64,000 nt of DNA from Tundrisphaera lichenicola (GTDB lineage: Bacteria; Planctomycetota; Planctomycetia; Isosphaerales; Isosphaeraceae), in assembly GCF_051175385.1 (NCBI RefSeq), contig NZ_CP195106.1:5146001-5210000 (forward strand). Reading direction: 5' to 3'. This document shows, in pieces, positions 26,431 through 35,355 of the stretch. The first letter of the stretch is position 1. The number at the start of each line of letters is the position of its first letter. A model generated the notes under the pieces. The model searched no databases, was not told the origin of the DNA, and worked only from the letters and a program-made list of their open reading frames with translations. Made by a program: the position numbers and the translations under genes.

Positions 26431-27075
26431 ATGGCCAAGATGACCGACAAGAAACCGGGTAAGGCCAAGCCCAAGGCGAAGGCCAAGGCGAAGGCCGGTA
26501 CCAAGAAAGCCGCCTCGACTACCAAAACCTCCGTGATCGTCGCTCCGACGGTCCGTCAACCCGGCGTGGAACGTCGTCGGAATCATCCGATGCGCTCCAA
26601 GGACGGGTACATGCAGATCTTGCTCACACATGCGGTCCCGCACTTCGGCCAGCCTGGGGACCTCGTGAAGGTCCGACCCGGGTTTGCCCGAAATTATCTA
26701 CTGCCGCAGGGGCTGGCAACCTTCGCGACTCCGCACAACCTTCGGATCGTCGAGAAGCATCGAGATCGGCTCAGGCAGCTCGAGGAAGCTCGTCGCGCCG
26801 ATCTCGTCCAACTCGCAGCCCAAATCGCCCAGCGATCGATCACCATCGAAGCGAACGCGAATCCCGAAGGCCACCTTTACGGATCGGTCACGGCCGACCA
26901 AATCGCTGAAGCTCTCAAGGCAGATAACTTCCCGATCGAGACTGAACACGTCAAAATCGAGGGACCGCTCAAGGAACTGGGGCTTTACACCATCCGCCTT
27001 GGTCTTGGTCAAGAGGTCGAGACCGAAGTGAAGCTTTGGGTCGTCCCCACGCATGTCGATGAGCCGGTCGCCTGA
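26431..27075 (+). CDS. rplI: 50S ribosomal protein L9 with Lys/Ala-rich N-terminal extension
   Basis: Residues from about 61 onward match L9: MQILLTHAVPHFGQPGDLVK, VRPGFARNYLLPQGLATFAT, then the long helix and the C-terminal domain (HLYGSVTADQIAEALKADNF). Before this lies a 60-residue extension of KPKAKAKAKAG character that ordinary L9 lacks. The ATG at 26431 follows AGGAGTGA. Starting at the internal Met at 26611 would give a normal-length L9, but there is no good site ahead of it. The extension could bind rRNA, which is inference. Confidence 0.9.
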   Translation: MAKMTDKKPGKAKPKAKAKAKAGTKKAASTTKTSVIVAPTVRQPGVERRRNHPMRSKDGYMQILLTHAVPHFGQPGDLVKVRPGFARNYLLPQGLATFATPHNLRIVEKHRDRLRQLEEARRADLVQLAAQIAQRSITIEANANPEGHLYGSVTADQIAEALKADNFPIETEHVKIEGPLKELGLYTIRLGLGQEVETEVKLWVVPTHVDEPVA

Positions 27076-27131
27076 GCAATAGACAGGCACAGCTTGGACT
27101 CTCTCTTTCGATTTTTTCATGGTCAACTCGT

Positions 27132-27168
27132 GGGCCGGCCGATACCATTGTACAGGTAAGGCCGGCCC
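27132..27168 (+). promoter_or_regulatory. Perfect 9-bp inverted repeat in the rplI-dnaB gap
   Basis: GGGCCGGCC (27132-27140) pairs with GGCCGGCCC (27160-27168) around 19 bases. A T-run precedes rather than follows the stem on the coding strand, so it is not a standard intrinsic terminator. It may be an attenuator or protein site in the dnaB leader. Confidence 0.4.
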
Positions 27169-27297
27169 GTGACTTATCCCTTGAGAATGGCTCGTCGAGC
27201 CTTCCAACCAGTCCGGCCGGCCGGAAGTTCGATCGACGGGCGTCATCGTCTCAGTAAGGGGCGATCTGCCTTATTTCGGACGGAGTCTCGCCGGACC

Positions 27298-28749
27298 ATG
27301 CACGACTACGCAAACGGCCACTCTAATGGCAATGGTAACGGAACCGGCCACAGCAGCGGGAACGCTTATAACCGTCCCCGAAAGATTGTGGACCTGAGCC
27401 CAGCCACGTCTGATAGGCTTCCGCCGCAAAATCTCGAAGCGGAACTTTGCGTCCTGGGTAGCGTTCTACTGGACAATGAGACGCTCCACGACGTCGTACC
27501 ACTGGTCAAAGTCGAAGATTTTTATCGAGATAGCCACCAAACGATCTACCGAGCCATCCGGGATCTTTATGACCTGGGTAAGGCTATCGATGCCATCACG
27601 CTTGTCGAGGAACTGACCAAGCGTGGGGAATTCGAGAAAATCGGTGGTGACGATACGATTCGGAAGATTCTCGAAGCCCCTCCGCATGCCGCCAATGCAA
27701 AATATTACGCCCAGATCGTCCGGCAAAAATCGATCAGTCGTGAGTTGATCGAGGGTGCCAACGAGATCTTGCGTGACGGCTATTCCAACAATTTTTCGGC
27801 CGACGAACTACTTCAGGCCGCGGAACGGCGAATCTTCGCGATCGCCGAGGATCAAGCAGCTGGTGAGACCGTCGAGTTGAAGGATGTAATCGTCACCGCA
27901 ATGGATCGGATCACGGCGCGAGCCGAGGACCAACATGTGGTCACCGGGGTCGGGACCGGATATTACGATCTCGACGAGATCACCGGCGGATTTCAGGGAG
28001 CGCAGTTGATTATCCTGGCGGCTCGACCGAGCATGGGGAAGACTGCACTCGCCCTCAATATTTGCGAACACGTCATTTGCGATCTCAAGAAAGCCGTCCT
28101 CTTCGTCAGTCTGGAAATGGGCGAACTCGAACTGGTTGAACGATTGCTCTCGTCGCGATCGAGAGTTGATGGACATAAACTCCGCACCGGGAAAAACCTT
28201 GGTCAGCAGGATTTAGTCGCCTTGGGACGAGGGTACGCCGAGTTGCGTGCTGCGCCTCTCTTCATCGATGATACCCCCGCGCGAAACATGCTTCAGGTCA
28301 CGGCCAATGCCCGACGGCTGAAACTTCGCCAAGACATCGGTCTAATCGTGATCGACTACATCCAGCTCGTCGATTCGGAGGAGTCTCGCGATAGTCGGCA
28401 GGAGCAAATCGCCAAGATCAGTCGGAGACTCAAGCAACTGGCTCGAGAACTGAAGATCCCTGTAATCGCCCTGTCCCAGCTCAACCGCGCAGTGGAAAAC
28501 CGCGAGGATCGTCGTCCAAGAATGGCCGACCTTCGTGAATCGGGAGCAATCGAGCAGGACGCCGACCTCGTCCTTCTGCTTCATCGCCCCGAATATTACG
28601 ATGCCAACGATCAGCCGGGCATCGCCGAGTTGATCATTGCCAAGAACCGTTCGGGTGCCACCGGCACGGTTAAATTCGCCTTCTTGAAGAATCTGACTCG
28701 CTTCGAGAATCTCGCCCAGGTGGCAGACCCCCTTGGTGGAGCATTTTGA
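27298..28749 (+). CDS. dnaB: Replicative DNA helicase DnaB
   Basis: The 483-residue hexameric 5'-3' helicase unwinds DNA at the fork. A Gly/Asn/His-rich N-tail (NGHSNGNGNGTGHSSGN) precedes the DnaB N-domain (LPPQNLEAELCVLGSVLLDN). The RecA-like motor has Walker A ARPSMGKTALAL, Walker B IGLIVIDYIQLV and EQIAKISRRLKQLARELKIP. I start at the ATG at 27298 after CGGAG; an in-frame ATG at 27169 would read through the inverted repeat. The stop TGA abuts the opposite-strand stop of the next gene, giving TGATCA. Confidence 0.93.
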   Translation: MHDYANGHSNGNGNGTGHSSGNAYNRPRKIVDLSPATSDRLPPQNLEAELCVLGSVLLDNETLHDVVPLVKVEDFYRDSHQTIYRAIRDLYDLGKAIDAITLVEELTKRGEFEKIGGDDTIRKILEAPPHAANAKYYAQIVRQKSISRELIEGANEILRDGYSNNFSADELLQAAERRIFAIAEDQAAGETVELKDVIVTAMDRITARAEDQHVVTGVGTGYYDLDEITGGFQGAQLIILAARPSMGKTALALNICEHVICDLKKAVLFVSLEMGELELVERLLSSRSRVDGHKLRTGKNLGQQDLVALGRGYAELRAAPLFIDDTPARNMLQVTANARRLKLRQDIGLIVIDYIQLVDSEESRDSRQEQIAKISRRLKQLARELKIPVIALSQLNRAVENREDRRPRMADLRESGAIEQDADLVLLLHRPEYYDANDQPGIAELIIAKNRSGATGTVKFAFLKNLTRFENLAQVADPLGGAF

Positions 28750-29889
28750 TCAGGATCTGTCGAGGCGCCAACTATCGAGGGCCATTCGAGAGTGGCCGTC
28801 AATAACCAGGTCTGCGAGAACACGACCAATCAGGCAAGAGAATTTGAAGCCGTGTCCACTACATGGACTCGCAACGATCACATCAGTTCGACCCGGCAGC
28901 AGGCCGACTCGAAATTCCTCGTCTCTCGACATTGTGTAAAGACAAACCTCTTCGTGATCGCTCGCTGAGTCGGCCAGGACCGGGATGGTTCGGCGAAGGA
29001 ATTGCCGAATTACTGTTCGATAATCCTCCTCCACGATTCTTCCGACCTGATCTGGATCGACCTCAGGGCCATCGTGGCGAGCCACCTTGACGCCCATTCC
29101 TAGGGATTCAGGCATCCCATAGTACGCATCATCATCAGCCTCTCCTTTGTAGATGAACACCGGGAAACGTCCGATTGCGAAGGGAGATGGGTTACTCGGA
29201 CGAAAGTAGAGGACCTGCTGCCTTGTCGGGCGAAGCTTCGATGCCAATTTCGGGATCAAACGACCAGTCCAGGCTCCGGCCGTGATAATCAAATGATCCG
29301 TGCTCAGAGTTTCTTCGGCAAGTATCAAGGCAGGATGCTTCCCTTCCAGATCGAGATGAAGGATCGGGGCTTGCTCGATAATTTGTGTTCGATCTCCGCC
29401 CAGGCGCCGAGCCGTGTCTATCTCGGCCCGGATTGCTTCCCTCGCGGCAAGAATTCCGGCGTCAGGTTCGAATACAACGTCAGAATCAGCCTCGACACCA
29501 AAAGTCGGTAGGATCCGATTCAAGTCGGTCCCGGTCATCCTACGAAAAGGCACCTTGATTGCTTCCAGACTTCTGGCCACATTTGCTACATAGTCTGTGC
29601 CCCGAGGGCTGATCGAAACACCGCCGGTCCGGATGTAGAGCGAGCGGCCTGAATCGGCCTCGAGTTCGCGCCAGGCCTGGAAAGCATCGATCATGAGTCG
29701 AGCATAAGCCGGGTCGGCATAGGAATGCCGGGTTATGCGAGCTGCTCCATGCGAGCTTCCTCGATCGTGACCAAGGGTGAACTGCTCCACCAGGATAAAC
29801 GGCTGATCTCGTCGGGCCATATGATAGGCGGTCGCTGCTCCCATGGCCCCGGCACCCAGGATGACAGCCGGCACATGTCGAGTAGACAT
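28750..29889 (-). CDS. Sarcosine oxidase / N-methyltryptophan oxidase-like flavoenzyme
   Basis: The 379-residue FAD protein starts with the dinucleotide-binding AVILGAGAMGAATAYHMARR. It has the family block DRGSSHGAARITRHSYADPAY and near the end EVCLYTMSRDEEF followed by SPCSGHGFKFS. The Cys in CLYTM corresponds to the residue carrying covalent FAD in monomeric sarcosine oxidase. It should oxidise a secondary amine such as an N-methyl amino acid, giving H2O2; substrate unknown. Stop codons of this gene and dnaB touch with no gap. Confidence 0.85.
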   Translation of the reverse strand: MSTRHVPAVILGAGAMGAATAYHMARRDQPFILVEQFTLGHDRGSSHGAARITRHSYADPAYARLMIDAFQAWRELEADSGRSLYIRTGGVSISPRGTDYVANVARSLEAIKVPFRRMTGTDLNRILPTFGVEADSDVVFEPDAGILAAREAIRAEIDTARRLGGDRTQIIEQAPILHLDLEGKHPALILAEETLSTDHLIITAGAWTGRLIPKLASKLRPTRQQVLYFRPSNPSPFAIGRFPVFIYKGEADDDAYYGMPESLGMGVKVARHDGPEVDPDQVGRIVEEDYRTVIRQFLRRTIPVLADSASDHEEVCLYTMSRDEEFRVGLLPGRTDVIVASPCSGHGFKFSCLIGRVLADLVIDGHSRMALDSWRLDRS

Positions 29890-30139
29890 CTCTCGATTGG
29901 CCTCAGGATGGGTTCAAAAGCAGGTCGTTGTCGGACAATAACACTGGCATTTTTGATGTTAGATCAACTGGAGCGATAGGGTCTTGCGTAAAATTATTCG
30001 ATTCTTGGAGAATTGCTTAATCCCATGCCCTAAGATCTAGATCATCGAACAAGGCCCGTTCCTGGGTGTAGTTACGACGGGATGAAGTTTAATTTGCAGA
30101 CATCTCAATCATTTTATGATTAAACCGAAGGAAGAAGAG

Positions 30140-31213
30140 ATGATCGAATTTCCCACGGTTGCCCGCGAATTTCGAAGCTTGATCCGTCGCCGGCTTGAGA
30201 TCCAGACTCTTCTCGGTTCGATCTTCGCTGGCTTGGGAATCTTCCTCCAAAATACACTTCAGGGAGGGCTCCCCGACTCACTGGGAGCGATCAAGCGTCA
30301 CCTCTTCGCATTCTATGCGCTACTCCTGATGGTCCCCTGCCTGATCCTTGGGCTGAGGATGGCTCGACTCCATGCCGGTATGGTTCTCAACGGTATCTTG
30401 ATCGCTCGACTATCCGAGAACCGTACCTTCGCTCGACCTATGAGCATCCCAAATGCAGCCAGGCATAATTATTTCGGGGTCTCTTTCTTACAATTTGTCC
30501 TGATGGACATCCTTGCAGGATTCTCGACCACCATCCTGATCCTGGCGCTCCAATATTCTGTATTGCTAGCTCTGGTCGCGGGTGGATCGATCATGGTTCT
30601 CTGGCTCGGGCTCTATTTCCGATTTCACCACCAGGCGTCTCGATTCGCGCTCCGAAAAATTGCAGAGGAAGCATGTGCTGATTTCGAGGAACGTGAATGG
30701 GAGGCACATCAATCCGGGAGCCTGGAAGATGCAAATCATGGGCTCAATGCGGAAGTTGCCTTCGTGGGATTGATCGTGTTTTCAGTCTTCGAAACGCTCT
30801 CAGGATTGGGTCAGATCAAGACCTCTGGGCTTGATCTTGCCCCAGATCTGATCCTCCGATATGGGCCGACTGCCTACGTCGGCTTGATGCTCGTGACCTG
30901 CCTGATGGGGATGTTTAGCTATCTGAGGGTCCGGGTGGCGATCGGAAAATTTTCCTTGATCATCGATCCTGCCGATCGGCCGTTTCGCATACTGAAATTG
31001 ACCGACTCGCTTCTGGGATACGTGGTGATCGCCTTCTTGTTCACGGTGTCGTCGCACTTATTCCTGGGTCTCCTGCTCCCGGCCCTCGGCGAGAAAGAAG
31101 GACTCCTGCTGACAATTGATGCTTTAATCTTCATATTCTTGGTCATTTGCGAACAGATGACCTTGGTCCTTGCGGGCCGATTTTATAAACACTTAGAAAA
31201 ATCTGCTACCTGA
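30140..31213 (+). CDS. Multi-pass membrane protein of unknown function
   Basis: The 357-residue protein has about eight hydrophobic segments in two groups (e.g. LLGSIFAGLGIFLQNTL, LFAFYALLLMVPCLILGL, LQYSVLLALVAGGSIMVLWL, then after a charged middle loop YVGLMLVTCLMGMFSYL and YVVIAFLFTVSSHLFLGLLL). I recognise no family. The ATG at 30140 follows GGAAGAAGAG; an ATG at 30116 would place that site inside the gene. It stands alone between oppositely oriented genes. Confidence 0.6.
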   Translation: MIEFPTVAREFRSLIRRRLEIQTLLGSIFAGLGIFLQNTLQGGLPDSLGAIKRHLFAFYALLLMVPCLILGLRMARLHAGMVLNGILIARLSENRTFARPMSIPNAARHNYFGVSFLQFVLMDILAGFSTTILILALQYSVLLALVAGGSIMVLWLGLYFRFHHQASRFALRKIAEEACADFEEREWEAHQSGSLEDANHGLNAEVAFVGLIVFSVFETLSGLGQIKTSGLDLAPDLILRYGPTAYVGLMLVTCLMGMFSYLRVRVAIGKFSLIIDPADRPFRILKLTDSLLGYVVIAFLFTVSSHLFLGLLLPALGEKEGLLLTIDALIFIFLVICEQMTLVLAGRFYKHLEKSAT

Positions 31214-31394
31214 TGACTTGATGAGCCATTCCGGGCGATCACCTTCGGATTGAGGCCTTGATGCTCACCCTCGGAGAAGCAATTCACATCAATCCAAATC
31301 GATTGACAACTCGATATTTCCGACGAAATTACGCTGTTCTATCAAAACCGGCATGATAGATTTCGATACGGCGCACGCAGAATCTGCATGATTT

Positions 31395-32453
31395 TCAGGA
31401 GAACGGTTGCTCATTCAAGCTTGTTCGCAGAGCATCGAACGTTGTGGTCGCGTCGCGATCGAAGACGAACCGAGCTGGCAAGCCAACAACCCGACTCGCG
31501 CCGAGACCGAAAAGTGTCCGCTGGCATGCGGTCAATTTGCGGGTTGCGATGAGCGCAGTTACTCGCCAACCCGGCAGATTGTCCGATCCCCATACTTCAC
31601 CCCGGGCAATGTGCTGCGCGCCCTGATCGAACAGATAGGTCGCAACCGCGGATGCAGTCTCAAACCCGTGTGCACCCGGATTCCCTACGACTTCCAGATG
31701 AAGCATTCCCTCCGATGCCCTCACCCCATCCATAGCATCCAGTAGAAGGGCCAGTGGCCCGGCTTGTCCTTCCTCTATGAGGCTCAAAAGGCTCGGTCCG
31801 TGTCCGATCAAGCAGGAAGCCGAATCGAGTACGGTTCCACCCGAAATCTCTCGAAGTCGGTTATCCTTGAGAGTTATTCCTGAGCTTGTGAGATCAACGA
31901 TCACATCGGCGATCCCAAGTGTAGGGTGAAGCTCCAGTGCTCCGTCAGAGTCGATCAATTGATAGTGATAGATCCCCCACTTTCGAAAGTGGGAGCGGGT
32001 CAGCGCCGGATATTTGGTCGAAACTCGAAAAGCACGTCCCGCATTCTTGAACTCGGCAGTCAGGTCGACAAGATCAATGACATGGGTCACGTCGATCCAA
32101 CTCTCAGGGACGGCAACCACGAGCCGACAGCCTCCATAGCCCAGATCATCGACGACGACCCGAGCCGACTCAGCCTCGAAGGCACGCTCGGCGAATAGAT
32201 CCATGCCGGTCACGCCTAGGTGGCAACGGCCTTCCTCGACCTGAGTGACGATATCGGTCGGTCTCATGAAAACGACGTGGAAACGCGGATGACCGGCGAT
32301 GATCGCCTCATATTGACGGTCACTTGCTCGTCGGATCTTGTAACCTGCGGTCTTCAGAATCTCGACGACCCCATCATAGAGATGCCCCTTGGAAGGCAAG
32401 GCAATCCGGATTGGATCGACGGACGGTCGGGTTTGAGATTCGCCCTGAGTCAT
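31395..32453 (-). CDS. hisG: ATP phosphoribosyltransferase HisG, long form
   Basis: The enzyme catalyses the first step of histidine synthesis, ATP plus PRPP to PR-ATP. Motifs: IRIALPSKGHLYDGVVEIL, GRCHLGVTGMDLFAE, and the PRPP loop region LGIADVIVDLTSSGITLKDN. At 352 residues it is longer than both the short form (about 210) and ordinary long form (about 290). The C-terminal 130 residues (LLDAMDGVRASEGMLHLEVV, LFGLGASRVVGLPARFVF) look like an extended regulatory domain. The start overlaps the stop of the upstream hisZ-like gene (ATGA), so HisG and the HisZ-like protein are coupled. Confidence 0.88.
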   Translation of the reverse strand: MTQGESQTRPSVDPIRIALPSKGHLYDGVVEILKTAGYKIRRASDRQYEAIIAGHPRFHVVFMRPTDIVTQVEEGRCHLGVTGMDLFAERAFEAESARVVVDDLGYGGCRLVVAVPESWIDVTHVIDLVDLTAEFKNAGRAFRVSTKYPALTRSHFRKWGIYHYQLIDSDGALELHPTLGIADVIVDLTSSGITLKDNRLREISGGTVLDSASCLIGHGPSLLSLIEEGQAGPLALLLDAMDGVRASEGMLHLEVVGNPGAHGFETASAVATYLFDQGAQHIARGEVWGSDNLPGWRVTALIATRKLTACQRTLFGLGASRVVGLPARFVFDRDATTTFDALRTSLNEQPFS

Positions 32454-33988
32454 GACTTCAAATTCCCGGCTGGCCTGACGAGAAAGCGGACCAGTTCGTC
32501 GGAGGTCATCCGACTGGTATTGCCTTCGCTGAGTTCGTGGAGTGCATGGAGACCTGCTTCCCGACCGCTATCGACTTCGATCACTCTTCGGGAGCGAATC
32601 TCGGCCGCTCGTTCGGCAATCCTGCGTTCCGAGTCGTTCAATTCGAGGATCGTACGAACTCCGTACTCCCGGAGACGGTTCGCGAGCCTCGCTGCGACCG
32701 AGAATGACTCGATCGTACTGGCGATCAATAAGACCGACTCGACCTCATCGATTGAGGGCTTTCGGCCTTGCGAATTCAGGACTTCGCTCAGACGTTCCAG
32801 TCCGAAAGCAAAGCCGACCCCTCGATCGTCGAGGTTACTCCCGAGGACCCGAGCCAATCCATCGTACCGCCCTCCTCCGCAGACCTCGACCGGACCATTG
32901 GGGGTCGGGGCGATAATGGCAAAAACCATCTGAGAATAGAAGCCAATACCGCGGCCAAACCCAAGGTCCAGTTCGAGCTGATCGGACGGTACGCCGTAAT
33001 CAACGAGACGATGAACCAAGCCTTGAAGAGAGGCTATGGTCACCGGAGCGAGTTGGCCATAATCCTGAGTCAGCCGATTGAGCACCTCATCCGTTGGTCC
33101 CTTCAGGCTGGTTAGTGTACGGACCTGATCCCGGACTCGATCCAAGGTCTCGAGCCATTCATGGCCGAGATCCCACTTTCGACGAAGGCGTCGAATGATT
33201 TCATGGCCGGGCCTCCGGCCATTGACTACAGGGACGAGGGTCCGAAAAAGGCGATCGATCCCACCATCGTCGGCGGAATCGATCGGAAGAGGAATATCAT
33301 CGGTGCTTGAGGCCTGACGGAGCCACTCGGAATAATGGTCCAGACCTCGTTCGATCGCATCCAGGTCATCTCCCTCGGAAGCCGCCTCGCTGAGCATCTC
33401 CACGAGCGCCGATTGGGCCGTGGAGGGAAGTCCGGAGCGAGACAACATCTCCAGAATGAGACCGACATCCCCGATTCGAACCATTGCGGACTGGATACCA
33501 GCATCGGAGAGGGTCCGGAATGCGAGGGAGATCACTTCTGCATCGGCGATCGGCCCTCCGTCGCCTATCCGCTCGACGCCAATCTGTCGAAACTCGCGAA
33601 GCCGATCCCATCTCGAGGATGCCTCGTGCCGGAAAGCGGTGCCTGCATGGCTGACTCGCCAGGGAAGTGCAGGAGGCGGTTGAGTGTCGGCATATGCTCG
33701 GATGATCCCGGCCGTCATCTCTGGTCGAAGACAGATCCGACCCGAAGACGTTCCCGATAGCTCGAACAGCTTCGATACGATCCCCGCACCGCTCTTCCGC
33801 TCGTGAAGCTCGATGCTCTCGAGGACGGGAGTCCGAAGCCGGTCATAACCTGCGCGGGAAAACCATTCGAGCGCCAGCGTCTCGAGAGCATCCAGTTGTG
33901 CATAATATTCGGGCAAACAGTCAGCGGTCCCTCTCACTCGAGGAACTCGACTTTCACCGTAACCAGGCCGCTCGATCCTATCTTTCAT
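32450..33988 (-). CDS. HisZ-like / histidyl-tRNA synthetase paralogue
   Basis: The 512-residue protein has the class II HisRS catalytic fold: LRPEMTAGIIRAYA, GTAFRHEASSRWDRLREFRQ and CGGGRYDGLARVLGSN. The HisRS histidine-binding R-G-L-D-Y-Y is GRGIGFYSQ, as in HisZ. Unlike usual HisZ (about 400 residues), it continues into an anticodon-binding-like alpha/beta domain (VLLIASTIESFSVAARLANR). It also has an inserted region near residues 180-300. Being coupled to hisG, it is most likely the HisG regulatory subunit. Overlaps hisS and hisG by 4 bp each. Confidence 0.75.
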   Translation of the reverse strand: MKDRIERPGYGESRVPRVRGTADCLPEYYAQLDALETLALEWFSRAGYDRLRTPVLESIELHERKSGAGIVSKLFELSGTSSGRICLRPEMTAGIIRAYADTQPPPALPWRVSHAGTAFRHEASSRWDRLREFRQIGVERIGDGGPIADAEVISLAFRTLSDAGIQSAMVRIGDVGLILEMLSRSGLPSTAQSALVEMLSEAASEGDDLDAIERGLDHYSEWLRQASSTDDIPLPIDSADDGGIDRLFRTLVPVVNGRRPGHEIIRRLRRKWDLGHEWLETLDRVRDQVRTLTSLKGPTDEVLNRLTQDYGQLAPVTIASLQGLVHRLVDYGVPSDQLELDLGFGRGIGFYSQMVFAIIAPTPNGPVEVCGGGRYDGLARVLGSNLDDRGVGFAFGLERLSEVLNSQGRKPSIDEVESVLLIASTIESFSVAARLANRLREYGVRTILELNDSERRIAERAAEIRSRRVIEVDSGREAGLHALHELSEGNTSRMTSDELVRFLVRPAGNLKS

Positions 33989-35355
33989 CGATCTTCCCCC
34001 GGTCCGTCGAGCAATGCTCGAGCTACTTCCGACTCCAGTTCGATCCAGGGGATGGCCTTGACCTCTTCGCGAGTTCTGAGGTTTCGAAGATTGAACGTTT
34101 CCGAAACCTGTTCGGATGGCCCAATAATCACGGCGAGGCGGTGCCCACGGATCGAACCATACTGGAGTTGCTTACCCGATTGGATTGCGTCGGGGTAAAC
34201 CTCGGCACCTATACCGGCTGAGCGGAGCCTAGCGGCGATCGCGAACGCATTCTTGGGGTCGGCCCCGGGAAAATAGGGGACCAGAACCGGGACTGTTGTG
34301 GCTGATCCTTTCAAAAATCCAGCTTCTTCGAGCAAGGCCAGAAGTCGATCGAGACCGATCGAGGCACCAACACCCGGCAAGGACTGGTCCGCGAACAGTT
34401 TAGTCAGGTTGTCGTATCTACCGCCCGATGCAACGCTACCGAATTTCTCCCATCCATTGATGGTCGTTTCGAAAACCACGCCAGTATAGTAATCCAGGCC
34501 ACGAGCGAGACCGAGGTCAAGCCTGAGTCGATTTTTCGGAACGCCGCAAGCTTCGAGTAGCTCGAAGATGATCCTGAGATTAGCAATCCCCGACGCCGCC
34601 GATGGAATGGAACCCAGGGATTCTGCCACACGATCAAGGACTTCGACCCCGCCACGGCCCGATTCTACGAAGTTCAGGACCTCTTCCGCTTGCTCGTGAG
34701 ACAGTCCTGCTCCGGGGACTTGATCGGTGGCCAGCGTTGTGAGCTCGTCCAGGACTCCGTCTCGACCGATCTTGGCGACCTTATCGAGAGCCCTGAGGAT
34801 TGGCCCCGAATGACCGTCAAGTGACAGGTTGCCAAGCATCGCATCCAGGATTTTACGATTGTTCAGGGTAATCGTAAAATCCGGAATTCCGATCGCCGAG
34901 AGTGCCGAGTGGATAACCTGGGCGATCTCGGCATCGGCCAGCGGGCTTTCGGTGCCGACGGTATCGAAGTCGCATTGAACAAATTCTCGAAATCGACCTT
35001 TGGCGGGGCGTTCGCCGCGAAAGACCGAGCCGATCGCGTATCGTTTGAATGGCTTGCCAAGTTCGGAGATATGCCGGGCGACAAAGCGTGCCAAGGGTAC
35101 GGTCAGGTCGAACCTCAGTGCGAGTTCGCCCCGATCGCCTCCCTTATTGGTCACCTCGTATATTTGTCGAAGTACCTCATCAGACCCTGCGCCTTTACCA
35201 GTAAGGACTTCCATCCGCTCGATGTGAGGGGTCTCAATTGGAACGAATCCAAAATCGGCGAAGGTCTTTCGAAAATTCGCCAAAATTTTTTCGCGCGGAA
35301 TCATCGCCGAAGGGAGCAGGTCACGGAGCCCACTGGCCACGCGGGGGTCGATCAT
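33985..35355 (-). CDS. hisS: Histidine-tRNA ligase
   Basis: The 456-residue class II synthetase charges tRNA-His. Motifs in order: GLRDLLPSAMIPREKILANF, LALRFDLTVPLARFVARH, FKRYAIGSVFRGERPAKGR with FREFVQCDFD, LDLGLARGLDYYTGVVFE and SGGRYDNLTKLF. The anticodon-binding domain (VPVLVPYFPGADPKNAFAIA) closes the protein. It heads a hisS-hisZ-hisG operon joined by two ATGA-type overlaps. AAGGACG lies upstream of the ATG. Confidence 0.94.
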   Translation of the reverse strand: MIDPRVASGLRDLLPSAMIPREKILANFRKTFADFGFVPIETPHIERMEVLTGKGAGSDEVLRQIYEVTNKGGDRGELALRFDLTVPLARFVARHISELGKPFKRYAIGSVFRGERPAKGRFREFVQCDFDTVGTESPLADAEIAQVIHSALSAIGIPDFTITLNNRKILDAMLGNLSLDGHSGPILRALDKVAKIGRDGVLDELTTLATDQVPGAGLSHEQAEEVLNFVESGRGGVEVLDRVAESLGSIPSAASGIANLRIIFELLEACGVPKNRLRLDLGLARGLDYYTGVVFETTINGWEKFGSVASGGRYDNLTKLFADQSLPGVGASIGLDRLLALLEEAGFLKGSATTVPVLVPYFPGADPKNAFAIAARLRSAGIGAEVYPDAIQSGKQLQYGSIRGHRLAVIIGPSEQVSETFNLRNLRTREEVKAIPWIELESEVARALLDGPGEDR

